NCBI RefSeq assembly: GCF_013087525.1
Contig: NZ_JABFCS010000001.1
Span: forward strand, 3,286,001-3,350,000
DNA from: Ramlibacter montanisoli
Lineage (GTDB): Bacteria; Pseudomonadota; Gammaproteobacteria; Burkholderiales; Burkholderiaceae_C
Reading direction: 5' to 3'
Length of the DNA stretch: 64,000 nucleotides
Shown here: positions 29,123 through 37,915 of the stretch, piece after piece
Numbering within the stretch: the stretch's first letter is position 1
Layout: each line of letters opens with the position of its first letter
Program-made: the position numbers and the translations under genes
The notes under the pieces: model-generated
What the model was told of the DNA's origin: nothing
What the model saw: the letters and a program-made list of their open reading frames with translations, nothing else
The model's database searches: none

Positions 29123-29825
29123 ATGCGCACCGCCTGGCTCCAGCGCTGGGCGAAAGCCCCTCCCGGCCGCTGCGCCGTGTGCGGCGCATGGCCCGCGCGC
29201 CCGCTGTGCGACGCCTGCGTCGTGCAGTTCGCGCAAGCCGCGGCCCGCTGCTCGACCTGCGCCCTGCCCCTGCCCGCCGCCGCGCCTGCCTGCGGCGCCT
29301 GCCTGCGCGATCCGCCGCCGCTCGACGCCTGCTTCGCCGCCGTCCCCTATGCCTACCCCTGGTCCGGCCTGGTCGCCCGCTTCAAGTTCAGCGGCGAACC
29401 CGGCTGGGCCGAAACGCTGGCCGGGCGCATGGCCCGCATCCCGGGACTGGACGCCGAACTGCAACGCGCCGACCTGCTGCTGCCGATGCCGCTGGCGCCA
29501 CGGCGCCTGTCCGAGCGCGGCTTCAACCAGGCCCTGCTGCTGGCGCGTCAGCTCGATCGCGACAAGGTGGAGAGCCAGCTGCTGCTGCGCCTGCGCGAGA
29601 CCGGTTCGCAGACCACGCTGGACCGGCGCGCGCCAGGCGAACGTGGGCGGGGCCTTCGGCGTCGAGCCGCTGCGCGCGCAGGAAGTGCGCGGCAAGGCCG
29701 TGCTGCTGGTGGACGACGTGATGACCAGCGGCGCGTCGCTGCATGCGGCGGCCAGGGCGCTGCGGCAGGCGGGAGCTGCGCGGGTCAGTGCGGTCGTCCT
29801 CGCGCGCACGGAAGAAACCTCCTGA
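29123..29825 (+). CDS. comF: ComF family phosphoribosyltransferase-like protein, frame break near 29635
   Basis: Protein of 234 residues linked to DNA uptake and recycling. The zinc-ribbon-like N-terminus has [16 protein letters not shown] and CSTCALPLP with a further CGAC. The phosphoribosyltransferase domain follows with [21 protein letters not shown], and after a frame break the PRPP motif [14 protein letters not shown]. Two missing bases in the CGCGCG run near 29635 restore [13 protein letters not shown], the family sequence. The ATG at 29123 has TTGAGG upstream. Confidence 0.93.
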
Positions 29826-29830
29826 ACCGC

Positions 29831-30300
29831 ATGTTCCACATCGTCCTGGTCACCCCGAAATCCCGCCCAACACCGGCAACGTGATCCGCCTGGCCGCCAA
29901 CACCGGCTGCACGCTGCACCTGGTGGAGCCGCTCGGCTTCTCGATGGAGGACCGCCACATGCGGCGCGCGGGCCTGGACTACCACGAGTACGCCGAAGTG
30001 CGCCGCCACGCGGACTGGGGCGCGCTGGTGGCGGCAGAGCAGCCCGATCCGGCGCGCCTGTTCGCGCTCAGCACGCGCGGCACCCGCCACGTGCACGAGG
30101 TTTCCTATGCCGCCGGGGACTGGCTCGTCTTCGGCTCCGAAACGCGCGGGCTGGCTCCGTCCCTGCTGGAGAGCTTCGCGCCGGCCCAGCGCTTGCGCCT
30201 GCCGATGCGCGCCGGCCAGCGCAGCCTCAACCTGTCGAATGCGGTGGCCGTGACGGTGTTCGAGGCCTGGCGGCAGCTCGGATTCGCAGGCGCTGGCTGA
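29831..30300 (+). CDS. trmL: tRNA (cytidine(34)-2'-O)-methyltransferase TrmL, frame break near 29853
   Basis: SPOUT-family enzyme that 2'-O-methylates the wobble base of tRNA-Leu. It starts MFHIVLV at 29831, six bases after comF. One missing C near 29853 joins this to [20 protein letters not shown], the first SPOUT motif. Further motifs are [25 protein letters not shown] and [24 protein letters not shown]. The repaired protein has 156 residues, normal for TrmL. Confidence 0.95.
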
Positions 30301-30456
30301 GCGTTGTGCCGCTGGGGACACAAGCAATACTCCGTTTCATGCGGCTGTGTTTGAAAGCCCGCGAACGGTCCCGCATGTGGGAGGAACCGGCCCTTCCCAG
30401 GGCAGGCCAGGCAACCCAGACTCCTTTTTCCAGCCCGCCTCGTGCGGGCTCCTTTT
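30301..30456 (+). ncRNA. candidate small RNA or structured 3' region after trmL
   Basis: This 177-base gap to the convergent MaoC gene is the longest space in its neighbourhood. It holds a weak promoter-like pair (TTGTGC, 16 bases, AATACT), two possible hairpins (around CGGTCCCGCATGTGGGAGG and GGCCCTTCCCAGGGCAGGCC), then a terminator. I did not recognise any known RNA family; SRP RNA and 6S RNA signatures are absent. A short open frame from 30340 runs through the terminator and is not credible. It may simply be the 3' end of the trmL transcript. Confidence 0.2.
30432..30456 (+). terminator. probable intrinsic terminator after trmL
   Basis: AGCCCGC (30432-30438), loop CTCGT, GCGGGCT (30444-30450) followed by CCTTTT. 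A 7-base GC-rich stem with a short T run, oriented to end transcripts from comF-trmL. Confidence 0.7.
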
Positions 30457-30477
30457 GCCCGTAACGACTCGTACGGC

Positions 30478-30933
30478 TCAGGCGTAGCGGCGGCTGATCG
30501 ACTCCGCGATGCACACCGGCTTCTCGACCCCTTCGCGCTCGATCGTCACCTGCCACGTCATCTGGTAGCCGTTGCCCTCGATGCGCTTGGACTCCAGCAG
30601 CTTCAGGCGGCCGCGCAGGCGGCTGTCCACCGGCACCGGCCCGGTGAAGCGCACGCGGTTCAGGCCGTAGTTCACCCCCATCTTGGTGTCCAGCACTTCC
30701 AGCGCGGAATCGAAGAACTTCGGGATCAGCGACAAGGTGAGGAAGCCGTGCGCGATGGTCGCGCCGAAGGGGCCCTGCCTGGCCCTTTCCTCGTCGACGT
30801 GGATCCACTGGTGGTCGCCGGTGGCTTCGGCGAACTGGTTGATCTGCTGCTGGGTCACCGGAATCCAGTCGCTGACGGCGACCTCCTGGCCGACGAGCGC
30901 CGGCAGTTCGGCGAGCGATTGGAAGGTTCTCAT
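30478..30933 (-). CDS. MaoC family (R)-hydratase-like protein
   Basis: Hot-dog fold protein of 151 residues. It shows the MaoC/PhaJ hydratase pattern: VTQQQINQFAEATGDHQWIHVDEERARQGPFGATIAHGFLTLSLIP, with the conserved D-x4-H dyad (GDHQWIH) and HGFL. Such enzymes hydrate enoyl-CoA or enoyl-ACP compounds. The C-terminus NRVRFTGPVPVDSRLRGR is also standard. It starts with ATG at 30933; a possible -10 (TACATT on the minus strand) lies at about 30943-30948. The substrate is not evident from neighbours. Confidence 0.92.
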   Translation of the reverse strand: MRTFQSLAELPALVGQEVAVSDWIPVTQQQINQFAEATGDHQWIHVDEERARQGPFGATIAHGFLTLSLIPKFFDSALEVLDTKMGVNYGLNRVRFTGPVPVDSRLRGRLKLLESKRIEGNGYQMTWQVTIEREGVEKPVCIAESISRRYA

Positions 30934-30974
30934 CCTCCGCAATGTAGCAAGCGGAGGCAGGGAAGCGGGGTCGC

Positions 30975-31592
30975 TTACGCGTCCAGCCAGCGGTGGATCG
31001 GCTGCCACTGCTCCAGGTCGCGCTCGACCTTGGACGGCGCGACATCGGACAGCGTGAGGCCGCGCGCCGCCAGGTGCACGTAGTTCTGCGTCGGCCGCAG
31101 CAAGCCCAGCACCGGCAGGCCCAGGCCGTCCACGAACTCCTGCAGCTTGTCGGCGGCGATGGTGCGCGAATCGACCCGCATGCCGACGATCCCGACCTGC
31201 ATGCGCCCGGCCTTGCGGTGGTGTGCCAGCTCGTCCAGGAAGGCGCGGGTGGCGTAGATGTCGAAGATGCTGGGCTGCAGCGGCACGACCACCTTGTCGG
31301 CGTTGCGCAAGGTGTCTTCCATCCACTTGCCGTGCATGCCGGCCGGCGTGTCCAGCACGACGTGGGTGGTGCCCTTGGGCGGCTTGGCGATCTGCCCCTC
31401 GCCCAGCTCCCAGTGCGCGATGGGCCGGGCCTCGGGCGGGCGCAGGCGCAGCCACAGGCGGGAGGATTGCTGGCGGTCCGCGTCGCCGAGCATCACCTGG
31501 TGCCCCCGGCTTGCGAAATACCCAGCAATATTGGTGGCGACGGTGGTCTTGCCGACCCCGCCCTTCGGATTCGCAACAACGACGACCGGCAT
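30975..31592 (-). CDS. ParA-family ATPase, orphan
   Basis: P-loop ATPase of 205 residues with a deviant Walker A KGGVGKTT at 10-17, VMLGDADRQQSS (Walker A' region) and HVVLDTPAGMHG (Walker B region). No parB, parS-like site or replication gene is next to it, so this is an orphan ParA/MinD-type protein; such proteins often position cellular complexes or bind the cell pole. It is divergent from kefF with 44 bases between. The plasmid-partition role is unlikely in this chromosomal setting. Confidence 0.88.
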   Translation of the reverse strand: MPVVVVANPKGGVGKTTVATNIAGYFASRGHQVMLGDADRQQSSRLWLRLRPPEARPIAHWELGEGQIAKPPKGTTHVVLDTPAGMHGKWMEDTLRNADKVVVPLQPSIFDIYATRAFLDELAHHRKAGRMQVGIVGMRVDSRTIAADKLQEFVDGLGLPVLGLLRPTQNYVHLAARGLTLSDVAPSKVERDLEQWQPIHRWLDA

Positions 31593-31636
31593 AGTCGCGC
31601 TCCTCTGATGCGCGGCCCGGGGAGCCGCATTGAGCT

Positions 31637-32284
31637 ATGTTACAGGGCATGGATGAGTTCGCAAACCGGCGCCAGGGCATCTACGTGTTGGCCGCCCACC
31701 CGAACTGGCGGGAATCCAGGGCCAACCGCCAGCTGTTCGACGAGGCACGCGGCCTGGCCGGCGTGCAGGTCCAGGACCTCTACGGCCGCTATCCGGACTA
31801 CGACATCGACGTCGCGGCCGAACAGGCCAACGTGGACGCGGCCCGGCTGCTGGTGCTGCTGCACCCGATCCAGTGGTACTCGATGCCGGCGCTCATGAAG
31901 CTCTGGCTCGACGAGGTGCTGCGCTATGGCTGGGCCTACGGCCGCTCCGGCACGGCGCTGCACGGCAAGGACCTGTGGCTGGTGGCCAGCACCGGCGGCC
32001 CGGAAGCCTCCTACCACCCCCAGGGCTACAACCGCTACTTCTTCGACGCCTTCCTGCCGCCCTACGAGCAGACGGCGCACCTGTGCGGCATGCGCTTCCT
32101 GCCGCCGCTGCTGCTGCATGCGGCCCACCGCGCGAGCGAGGCGGAGGTCCAGGCGCACGTGGAGGTGTTCCGCGAGCGCCTGCAAAGCTACCCCGACTGG
32201 CCGGAGCTGGAGGAACTGGACGCCTGCCCGATCACCGACGTGCCGGCCACCGACCGGCCCGAGCCGGACCCCGGAGAGGACTGA
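31637..32284 (+). CDS. kefF: KefF-like NAD(P)H:quinone oxidoreductase
   Basis: Flavodoxin-like FMN enzyme of up to 215 residues, regulatory partner of the KefC potassium channel. Motifs: IYVLAAHPNWRESRANRQLF, LVLLHPIQWYSMPALMKLWLDEV, GWAYG, and LVASTGGPEASYHPQGYNRY. It ends one base before kefC starts. Two starts are possible: ATG 31637 or ATG 31649. TATGTT at 31636-31641 looks like a -10 box, which would favour 31649 and a nearly leaderless mRNA; I give the longer form. A tail of about 20 acidic and proline-rich residues ends the protein. Confidence 0.9.
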   Translation: MLQGMDEFANRRQGIYVLAAHPNWRESRANRQLFDEARGLAGVQVQDLYGRYPDYDIDVAAEQANVDAARLLVLLHPIQWYSMPALMKLWLDEVLRYGWAYGRSGTALHGKDLWLVASTGGPEASYHPQGYNRYFFDAFLPPYEQTAHLCGMRFLPPLLLHAAHRASEAEVQAHVEVFRERLQSYPDWPELEELDACPITDVPATDRPEPDPGED

Positions 32285-32285
32285 C

Positions 32286-34124
32286 ATGGAGCACGCGCCC
32301 GCCTGGCTGACCAACAGCCTGATCTATCTCGCGGCGGCCGTGATCGCCGTGCCGCTGTCGCGCGCCATCGGCCTCGGCTCCATCCTCGGCTACCTCGCGG
32401 CCGGCATCGCCATCGGCCCCTGGGTGCTGGGCCTGGTCACGAACGTCGAGGACATCCTGCACTTCGCCGAGTTCGGCGTGGTGCTGATGCTGTTCCTGAT
32501 CGGGATGGAGCTGGAGCCGCGGCGCCTGTGGAACCTGCGGCGGCCCATCTTCGGCTGGGGCAGCGCGCAGGTGCTGGGATGCACCGCGCTGCTGTTCGCG
32601 GCGGGGCTGGCCGCGGGGGCGCCGTGGCGGACCTCGCTGGCCGCGGCACTGGGCCTGGCGCTGTCCTCCACGGCGATCGCGCTGCAGGTGATGCGCGAAC
32701 GCAACCTGATGCCCACGCCCAGCGGGCAGGCGGGCTTCTCGATCCTGCTGTTCCAGGACGTCGCCGCGATCCCGATCCTGGCCTTGCTGCCCCTGCTCGG
32801 CACGCAGGGCGCACGCCCCGACGCAGCCAATCACTGGGTGGAGGCGCTGCGCATCGTGGCGGTGATCGGCGGCATCATCCTGGGCGGCCGCCTGCTGCTG
32901 CGGCCCTTGCTGCGCTGGATCGCCAAGAGCCGCACGCCGGAGATCTTCACCGCCGCCGCCTTGCTGCTGGTGGTGGCCATCGCCGCGCTCATGCAGCTGG
33001 TGGGCCTGTCGATGGCGCTGGGCGCCTTCCTCGCCGGCGTGCTGCTGGCGGAAAGCGAATACAAGCGCGAGCTGGAGACCGACCTCGAGCCCTTCAAGGG
33101 CCTGCTGCTCGGCCTCTTCTTCATCGCCGTGGGCATGAGCATCGACTTCGGCGTGCTGGCGCGTTCGCCCGGCGCGATGGCGCTGATCGTGGTGGCGCTG
33201 ATGCTGCTGAAATGCCTCGTGATCTGGCTGATCGCCAGGCCGATGGGGATCCCGCTGGTGGAGCGGCCGGTGTTCACGCTGCTGCTGGCGCAGGGCGGCG
33301 AATTCGCCTTCGTGGTGTTCCAGGCGGCGGCCGGCGCGCGCGTGTTCTCCATGGAGACCGCGTCGCTGCTGATCGGGGCGGTGGCGGTGTCCATGCTGCT
33401 CACGCCGCTGCTGCTGGTGGCCGTGGACCGCCTGCTGCTGCCGCGGCTGGAAGGCGACGGCCGCAAGCTGCCGGAACTGAGCGTGCCGCAGGATGCGCCG
33501 GTGATCATCGCCGGCTTCGGCCGCTACGGCCAGATCATCGGCCGGCTGCTCACGGCGCAGGGCATCCGCTCCACCGTGCTCGATCACGACGCCGACATGG
33601 TCGAGGCCGCGCGCGCCTTCGGCTACGCGGTGCACTACGGCGACGCCACGCGGCTGGACCTGCTGCGCACCGCGGGCGCGGGCAGCGCGCGCGTGCTGGT
33701 CGTCGCGGTGGACGACACCGAGCAGTCCCTGCGCATCGTCGAGCTCGCGCAGGAGCACTTCCCCCAGCTCGAACTGGTGGCGCGCGCGCGCGACGTGCCG
33801 CACTGGAATGCCCTGCGCGAAAAAGGCGTGATGCGGGTGGAGCGCGAAGTGTTCGAGTCCAGCCTGCGCAGCGGCCGCACGGTGCTGGAGGTGCTGGGAC
33901 AGTCGCCGCACGAGGCCCGCCAGCACGCGATGCGCTTTCGCCGGCACAACCTGGAACTGTTCGAGAAGATGCACCCGCACTACCGCGACCGCAAGCGGCT
34001 GATTGCGGTGGTCAAGGCGGGGCGGCAGCAGCTGGAGGAGCAGATGGCGCAGGAACGCGCCGAGGCGGCGGAGCGGCGCAAGCGCGGCGAGGAGCGGATC
34101 CCGGGGTGGGATGCGGACCGGTGA
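32286..34124 (+). CDS. kefC: glutathione-regulated potassium-efflux system protein KefC
   Basis: Potassium/proton antiporter gated by glutathione adducts, 612 residues. The CPA2 membrane part has about 12 helices with LGYLAAGIAIGPWVLGLV, FLIGMELEPRRLW, and LLAQGGEFAFVVFQ. The RCK/TrkA-N domain follows near 400 (VIIAGFGRYGQIIGRLL, GxGxxG), with LVVAVDDTEQSLRIVELA. The gap to kefF is 1 base, so the two form one unit. The system protects against electrophiles such as quinones or reactive ring-cleavage products, which fits the aromatic-degradation genes downstream (inference). Confidence 0.95.
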   Translation: MEHAPAWLTNSLIYLAAAVIAVPLSRAIGLGSILGYLAAGIAIGPWVLGLVTNVEDILHFAEFGVVLMLFLIGMELEPRRLWNLRRPIFGWGSAQVLGCTALLFAAGLAAGAPWRTSLAAALGLALSSTAIALQVMRERNLMPTPSGQAGFSILLFQDVAAIPILALLPLLGTQGARPDAANHWVEALRIVAVIGGIILGGRLLLRPLLRWIAKSRTPEIFTAAALLLVVAIAALMQLVGLSMALGAFLAGVLLAESEYKRELETDLEPFKGLLLGLFFIAVGMSIDFGVLARSPGAMALIVVALMLLKCLVIWLIARPMGIPLVERPVFTLLLAQGGEFAFVVFQAAAGARVFSMETASLLIGAVAVSMLLTPLLLVAVDRLLLPRLEGDGRKLPELSVPQDAPVIIAGFGRYGQIIGRLLTAQGIRSTVLDHDADMVEAARAFGYAVHYGDATRLDLLRTAGAGSARVLVVAVDDTEQSLRIVELAQEHFPQLELVARARDVPHWNALREKGVMRVEREVFESSLRSGRTVLEVLGQSPHEARQHAMRFRRHNLELFEKMHPHYRDRKRLIAVVKAGRQQLEEQMAQERAEAAERRKRGEERIPGWDADR

Positions 34125-34127
34125 GCT

Positions 34128-34883
34128 TCAAACGAAGCCGTCCCACACGAGCTTGATCCCGGTGAGCAGCATCCCCGCATAGAGCAGCCGGTAGAACAGC
34201 TTCGGCTGGATGCGGTGCGCCAGCCGCACGCCGATCAAGACACCGATCGGCGCGAAGGGCATCAGCGCCAGCGAGGTCGCCATGTTGCGCAGGTCCAGCA
34301 GCCCGAGCCAGCCGTACGGGATCCACTTGCTCAGGTTGATCACGAAGAAGAACACGCTCATGGTCGCCGCGAAGGTGACCGGGGCCAGCCGCAGCGGCAG
34401 CACGTAGGCGGTGACGGGCGGGCCGCCCGCGTGCGCCACGAAGCTGGTGAAGCCCGAAGTGACGGTGAGGATGCCGCCCAGCCACTTGGGCGGCGGCGGG
34501 CTGTGCGCGCGCGGCGGGAACAGCAGGCGCTGCGCGAGGAACAGCAGCGTGAACACGCCGACGATGCCGGCGACCATGCGCGCATCGAGCAGCCGGAACA
34601 GCAGCGTGCCGATCACCGTGCCGACCAGGCCGGCGGGGATCAGGAAGCGCAGCAGCTTGGCGTCCCACTTCCCGCGGTAGGCGGTGAGGCCCATGATGTC
34701 CATGACGAACAGGATGGGCATCAGGATGGCGGCGGCCTGCGGCACCGTCACGGCCAGCGCCATCATCGGCACGGCCAGCGAACCGAAGCCGGCGCCGAAG
34801 CCGCTCTTGCTCAGGCCCAGGAGCAGGACGGCGGGGATGGAGACGGCGTAGAAGTGCCAGTCGGTGATGAGGGGGAAATTCAC
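34128..34883 (-). CDS. TauE/SafE family sulfite exporter-like membrane protein
   Basis: Integral membrane protein of 251 residues with about eight helices. Family marks: LLLGLSKSGFGAGFGSLAVPMMAL in the first repeat and TSGFTSFVAHAGGPPVTAYVLP in the second. Members export sulfite, sulfoacetate or other organic anions. It is convergent with kefC (3 bases apart) and may be the last gene of the minus-strand run that includes the FMN reductase, although a palindromic repeat separates them. Confidence 0.9.
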   Translation of the reverse strand: MNFPLITDWHFYAVSIPAVLLLGLSKSGFGAGFGSLAVPMMALAVTVPQAAAILMPILFVMDIMGLTAYRGKWDAKLLRFLIPAGLVGTVIGTLLFRLLDARMVAGIVGVFTLLFLAQRLLFPPRAHSPPPPKWLGGILTVTSGFTSFVAHAGGPPVTAYVLPLRLAPVTFAATMSVFFFVINLSKWIPYGWLGLLDLRNMATSLALMPFAPIGVLIGVRLAHRIQPKLFYRLLYAGMLLTGIKLVWDGFV

Positions 34884-34897
34884 GCGTGCATTGTCGC

Positions 34898-34942
34898 GGG
34901 GAGCGCCCCCACCCCAGCCTCCCCCGCAGGGGGAGGGAGGAA
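34898..34942. repeat. GC-rich palindromic repeat, family A copy 2
   Basis: CGGGGAGCGCCCCCACCCC then AGCCTCCCCC, GCA, GGGGGAGGGAGGAA. The arms CCTCCCCC and GGGGGAGG pair around a three-base loop. It lies between the TauE start and the FMN reductase stop on the minus strand. Same family as 1982-2027 and 61292-61335. Could act as an mRNA-processing or attenuation hairpin. Confidence 0.75.
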
Positions 34943-34948
34943 GGCCGG

Positions 34949-35491
34949 TCAGCCGACGCGCTTCTTCAGGGCTTGCAGGGAGACCAGCAGGTCGCCGATG
35001 AACTTGGCGGTGGCCTCGTCGGTGAGTTCGCCCTGGGCATTGAACTTGTTCTGCGCGAAGGAGATGAACACCTCCGGCTTGTTGACGGTGAAGGCGTTCA
35101 TGAAGACCAGCACCTTGCGCAGGTCGTACTGCATGCGCGCCGTGCCCACCGGCCCCGGGCTGGCGCCCATGATGGCCACCACCTTGCCGTCCACCGGCGG
35201 CTCCGGCGGCCGCGACAGCCAGTCCAGCGTGTTCTTCAGCACGCCCGGGATCGAGAAGTTGTACTCCGGCGTGGCGATCAGCAGCGCGTCGGCCGCGCGC
35301 ACCTTCGCCTTGAGCGCGGCGACTGCGGCGGGCTCGCCGGCGGCGCGCACGTCGTCGTTGTAGAGCGGGATGCGCGAGATGTCCGCGATGTCGATCTTCA
35401 TGCCCGCGGGCGCGAGCTTCTGCGCGGCGCGCAGCGCCATCGCGTTGGTGGAAGCCTGGCGCAGGCTGCCGCAGATGCCAAGGACGTTCAT
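34949..35491 (-). CDS. NADPH-dependent FMN reductase
   Basis: Flavodoxin-fold reductase of 180 residues. Motifs: LGICGSLRQASTNAMAL (phosphate-binding loop), LLIATPEYNFSIPGVLKNTLDWLSRP, and GASPGPVGTARMQYDLR. It is related to ChrR/azoreductase-type quinone and chromate reductases. The start is ATG 35491 (MNVLGICGS); the upstream frame is noise. It may supply reduced flavin or reduce quinones made in the pathway. It follows the Bug receptor by 23 bases. Confidence 0.93.
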   Translation of the reverse strand: MNVLGICGSLRQASTNAMALRAAQKLAPAGMKIDIADISRIPLYNDDVRAAGEPAAVAALKAKVRAADALLIATPEYNFSIPGVLKNTLDWLSRPPEPPVDGKVVAIMGASPGPVGTARMQYDLRKVLVFMNAFTVNKPEVFISFAQNKFNAQGELTDEATAKFIGDLLVSLQALKKRVG

Positions 35492-35514
35492 GTCGTTTTC
35501 TTTGTCAGGGGAAA

Positions 35515-36479
35515 TCATTCGGCGCGGATGCCCAGCGTCTTCACCAGCTTCGACCAGTGCTCGACGTCCCTGCGCACCACCACCCGCGCATCTTCGCCGA
35601 TCAGCGCCATGGGCTTGCCGCCGCCCTTGAGCAGCGACTCCTGCACGTCCGGCATGGCCGCCACCTTGGCGAAATCGGCACGCGCTTCTGCAGCACCTCG
35701 GGCGGCGTCTTGGCGGGGGCGAACAGGCCGAACCAGGACTCCAGCTGCAGGTCCGCCGCGCCGCTTTCCAGCACGGTGGGCACCTGCGGGTGCATGGTGT
35801 TGCGCGCGGCGCCCGACACCGCGAGCGGCTTGGCGTTGCCGGCATCCACCTGCACGCGCGCCGTGGGCGAGAGGTCGAAGAACAGGTCGACCCGGCCGCC
35901 CAGCAGGTCCTGGTAGGCCGGCTGCGCGCCGCGGTAGGGCACGTGCGCCACTTCCACCTTGGCCAGGTGCCACAGCGCCGCCGCCAGCACGTGCTGGCCC
36001 GAGCCGTTGCCGGCCGAGGCGTAATTGAGCTTGCCCGGATTGGCCCTGGCGTGCGCGAGCACTTCCTGCAGGTTCCGGAAGGGCAGGTCCTTGCGCCCGA
36101 CCAGCGTGTAGCTGTAGCTCACGAGCAGGCCCACCGGCTCGAAGTCTTTCAGGCTGTCGTAGGGCAGGTTGGCGTACAGGCCCGGATTGAGCGCGAGGTT
36201 GGACACCGAGCCCACCAGCAGCGTGTAGCCGTCGGCCGGCGACTTCGCGGCGGCATCGGTGCCCACCAACGTGCCGGAGCCGGTGCGGTTCTCCACCACG
36301 AAGCTCTGGCCCGTCACCTTGGCCATGCGATCGGCCAGGAGCCGTCCCACGTTGTCGAAGCCGCCGCCCGGGGGCTGCGGCACGATGATGCGCACCGGCT
36401 TGCTGGGATAGGCCTGTGCGTGCGCGAAGGGCGCGGCGCAGGCCAGCGCGATGGCGGCGAGGGCCTGGCGGCGGATCAT
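35515..36479 (-). CDS. Bug family (TctC-like) periplasmic receptor, frame break near 35690
   Basis: Periplasmic solute-binding protein of 321 residues with signal peptide (QALAAIALACAAPFAHA). Bug motifs: YPSKPVRIIVPQPPGGGFDN, VENRTGSGTLVGTDAAAKSPADGYTLL, YASAGNGSGQH and VAHVPYRG. One missing base near 35690 joins PPEVLQK to RADFAKVAAMPDVQESL and restores the C-terminus. Bug proteins bind small acids; no TctA/TctB membrane genes are nearby, so it may serve a distant transporter or act as a sensor. It starts 14 bases after the SnoaL-like gene. Confidence 0.92.
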
Positions 36480-36493
36480 GGGCCGGCCCATTT

Positions 36494-37111
36494 CTAGCGC
36501 TCCAGCGGGCCGCCGGCCAGCCAGCGGGCGCCGCGCGCGTACAGCTCCTGCACCACCGGGCCCTTGAGCATCGGCATGTCCATCTTGACCTTGTAGCCGA
36601 TGCGCGTCTGGATATACGCGAGGTGGCGGTAGCCTTCCGGCATGCTGGCCAGCAGCTTCTGGTCCAGCTTCAGCTGCGCGGTGGAATCGACCGGGTCGAT
36701 GCGGTCCTTCTCGTAGATTGGCTGGCGGTGCAGCACCTTCCACTCGCCCTCGTGCTTCACGATGAAGTCGTGGAAGCGGCCGGTGCAGACCACGTCGCAC
36801 AGCACCGGGCCGTCCGCGCCTTCGACCATGCCGCGCTGCGAGATGGTCATCTTGGTCTGCGCGATGGCGCGCTCGCCGGCCACCTCGATCGCCGAGCCGC
36901 CCAGGAAGTGCAGGATGCTCACGCCCTTGTCCCAGCCCTCCTGCGTGACGCGGATGAAGTCGCGGAAGGGCCCCTGGAACCAGGTGGCCATCATCACGCC
37001 TTCGGGGTGCCACACGGTGGCGAAGCGCTCCCAGTCGCCGGCGTCGCGCCAGACCGCCCAGCGTTCCACCAGCTCGCGGATCAGCAGCTTGTCGGTGAGG
37101 TTCTTGTCCAT
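36494..37111 (-). CDS. SnoaL/NTF2-like fold protein
   Basis: A 205-residue protein with an NTF2-like cone fold: IRELVERWAVWRDAGDWERFATVWHPEGVMMATWF at the N-terminus, then SILHFLGGSAIEVAGERAIAQTKM and GRFHDFIVKHEGEWKVLHRQ. The family includes isomerases, dehydratases and small dioxygenase subunits, so it could act on a pathway intermediate. The C-terminal extension of about 60 residues is longer than the simple fold. It heads a run with a Bug receptor and the FMN reductase. The shared 15-base motif lies 62 bases upstream. Confidence 0.85.
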   Translation of the reverse strand: MDKNLTDKLLIRELVERWAVWRDAGDWERFATVWHPEGVMMATWFQGPFRDFIRVTQEGWDKGVSILHFLGGSAIEVAGERAIAQTKMTISQRGMVEGADGPVLCDVVCTGRFHDFIVKHEGEWKVLHRQPIYEKDRIDPVDSTAQLKLDQKLLASMPEGYRHLAYIQTRIGYKVKMDMPMLKGPVVQELYARGARWLAGGPLER

Positions 37112-37172
37112 GTCGTCTCCTGCGAAGCGCGAACTCTAGCGGCGGAACGCGGCGGCGGGAACCGCCGGCCGG

Positions 37173-37187
37173 GCAAATGAGTTTTCC
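37173..37187. promoter_or_regulatory. shared motif GCAAATGAGTTTTCC, copy 1
   Basis: The 15 bases recur exactly at 59839-59853. Here they lie 62 bases upstream of the SnoaL-like start on the minus strand; there they lie 60 bases upstream of the second dioxygenase. Flanking GC-rich arms (GGCCGGG and CTCCCGCC) could pair. The equal position suggests a common regulator site or promoter element. Confidence 0.5.
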
Positions 37188-37201
37188 TCCCGCCGCAAGA
37201 C

Positions 37202-37915
37202 TCAGTGCGTCTCGATGCCGAGGTAAGCCTTCTGGATCTCGGGCCGGCCCAGGAGGTCGCGCGCCAGGCCGTCGGCGACGATGCGGCCCTCTTCCATCAC
37301 GTAGGCGCGGCGCGCGATCTCCATGGCCATCGCCACGTTCTGTTCCACCAGCAGCACCGAGGTGCCGCGCGCGTTGATCTCGCGGATCGCCTTGAACATG
37401 TCCAGCACCACGGCCGGCGCCAGTCCCAGCGAGGGCTCGTCCAGCAGCAGCAATTGCGGCCGGCTCATGAGCGCGCGGCCGATCGCCACCATCTGCTGCT
37501 GGCCGCCGGAGAGCGCGCCGGCGGGGCTCTGCAGCTTCTGCTCCAGCGCCGGGAACAAGGCAAGCACTTGTTCCATCGACGCGGCGCGGTGCTGCTTCGC
37601 CTGCGGCAGGTAGCTGCCGATCTCCAGGTTGTCCCGCACGCTCATGCCGGTGAACAGGCGCCGGCCTTCCGGCACGATCGCGATGCCGGTGGCGCAGAAG
37701 CGGTGGCTGGCCAGCTGCGTGATGTCCTGGCCGTCGAAGGACAGCCGCCCCGCGCGCGCGCGGTGCAGGCCCGCCAGCACGTTGATCAGCGTGCTCTTGC
37801 CGGCGCCGTTGGGGCCGACCACGCAGACCAGTTCGCCGCGCTGCACGTTGATCGAGATGTCCCACAACGCGGGCGCGGCGCCATAGGCCGCCTGCAGGTT
37901 GACGACCTCAAGCAT
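37202..37915 (-). CDS. branched-chain amino acid-type ABC transporter ATPase (LivF-like)
   Basis: ATPase of 237 residues. Walker A GPNGAGKST at 34-42, signature ALSGGQQQM, Walker B LLLLDEPSLGLAP, and the LivF ending EEGRIVADG. It overlaps the upstream LivM-LivG gene by 8 bases and is the last transporter gene of this operon. HAAT-family importers with LivF take up amino acids, urea or aromatic acids; the neighbouring ring-cleavage genes suggest an aromatic or related acid (inference). Confidence 0.95.
   Translation of the reverse strand: MLEVVNLQAAYGAAPALWDISINVQRGELVCVVGPNGAGKSTLINVLAGLHRARAGRLSFDGQDITQLASHRFCATGIAIVPEGRRLFTGMSVRDNLEIGSYLPQAKQHRAASMEQVLALFPALEQKLQSPAGALSGGQQQMVAIGRALMSRPQLLLLDEPSLGLAPAVVLDMFKAIREINARGTSVLLVEQNVAMAMEIARRAYVMEEGRIVADGLARDLLGRPEIQKAYLGIETH

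Noticed and set aside
30340..30465. Short open frame of about 41 codons after trmL
   Set aside because: It runs through the terminator hairpin and has no ribosome site or recognisable sequence.
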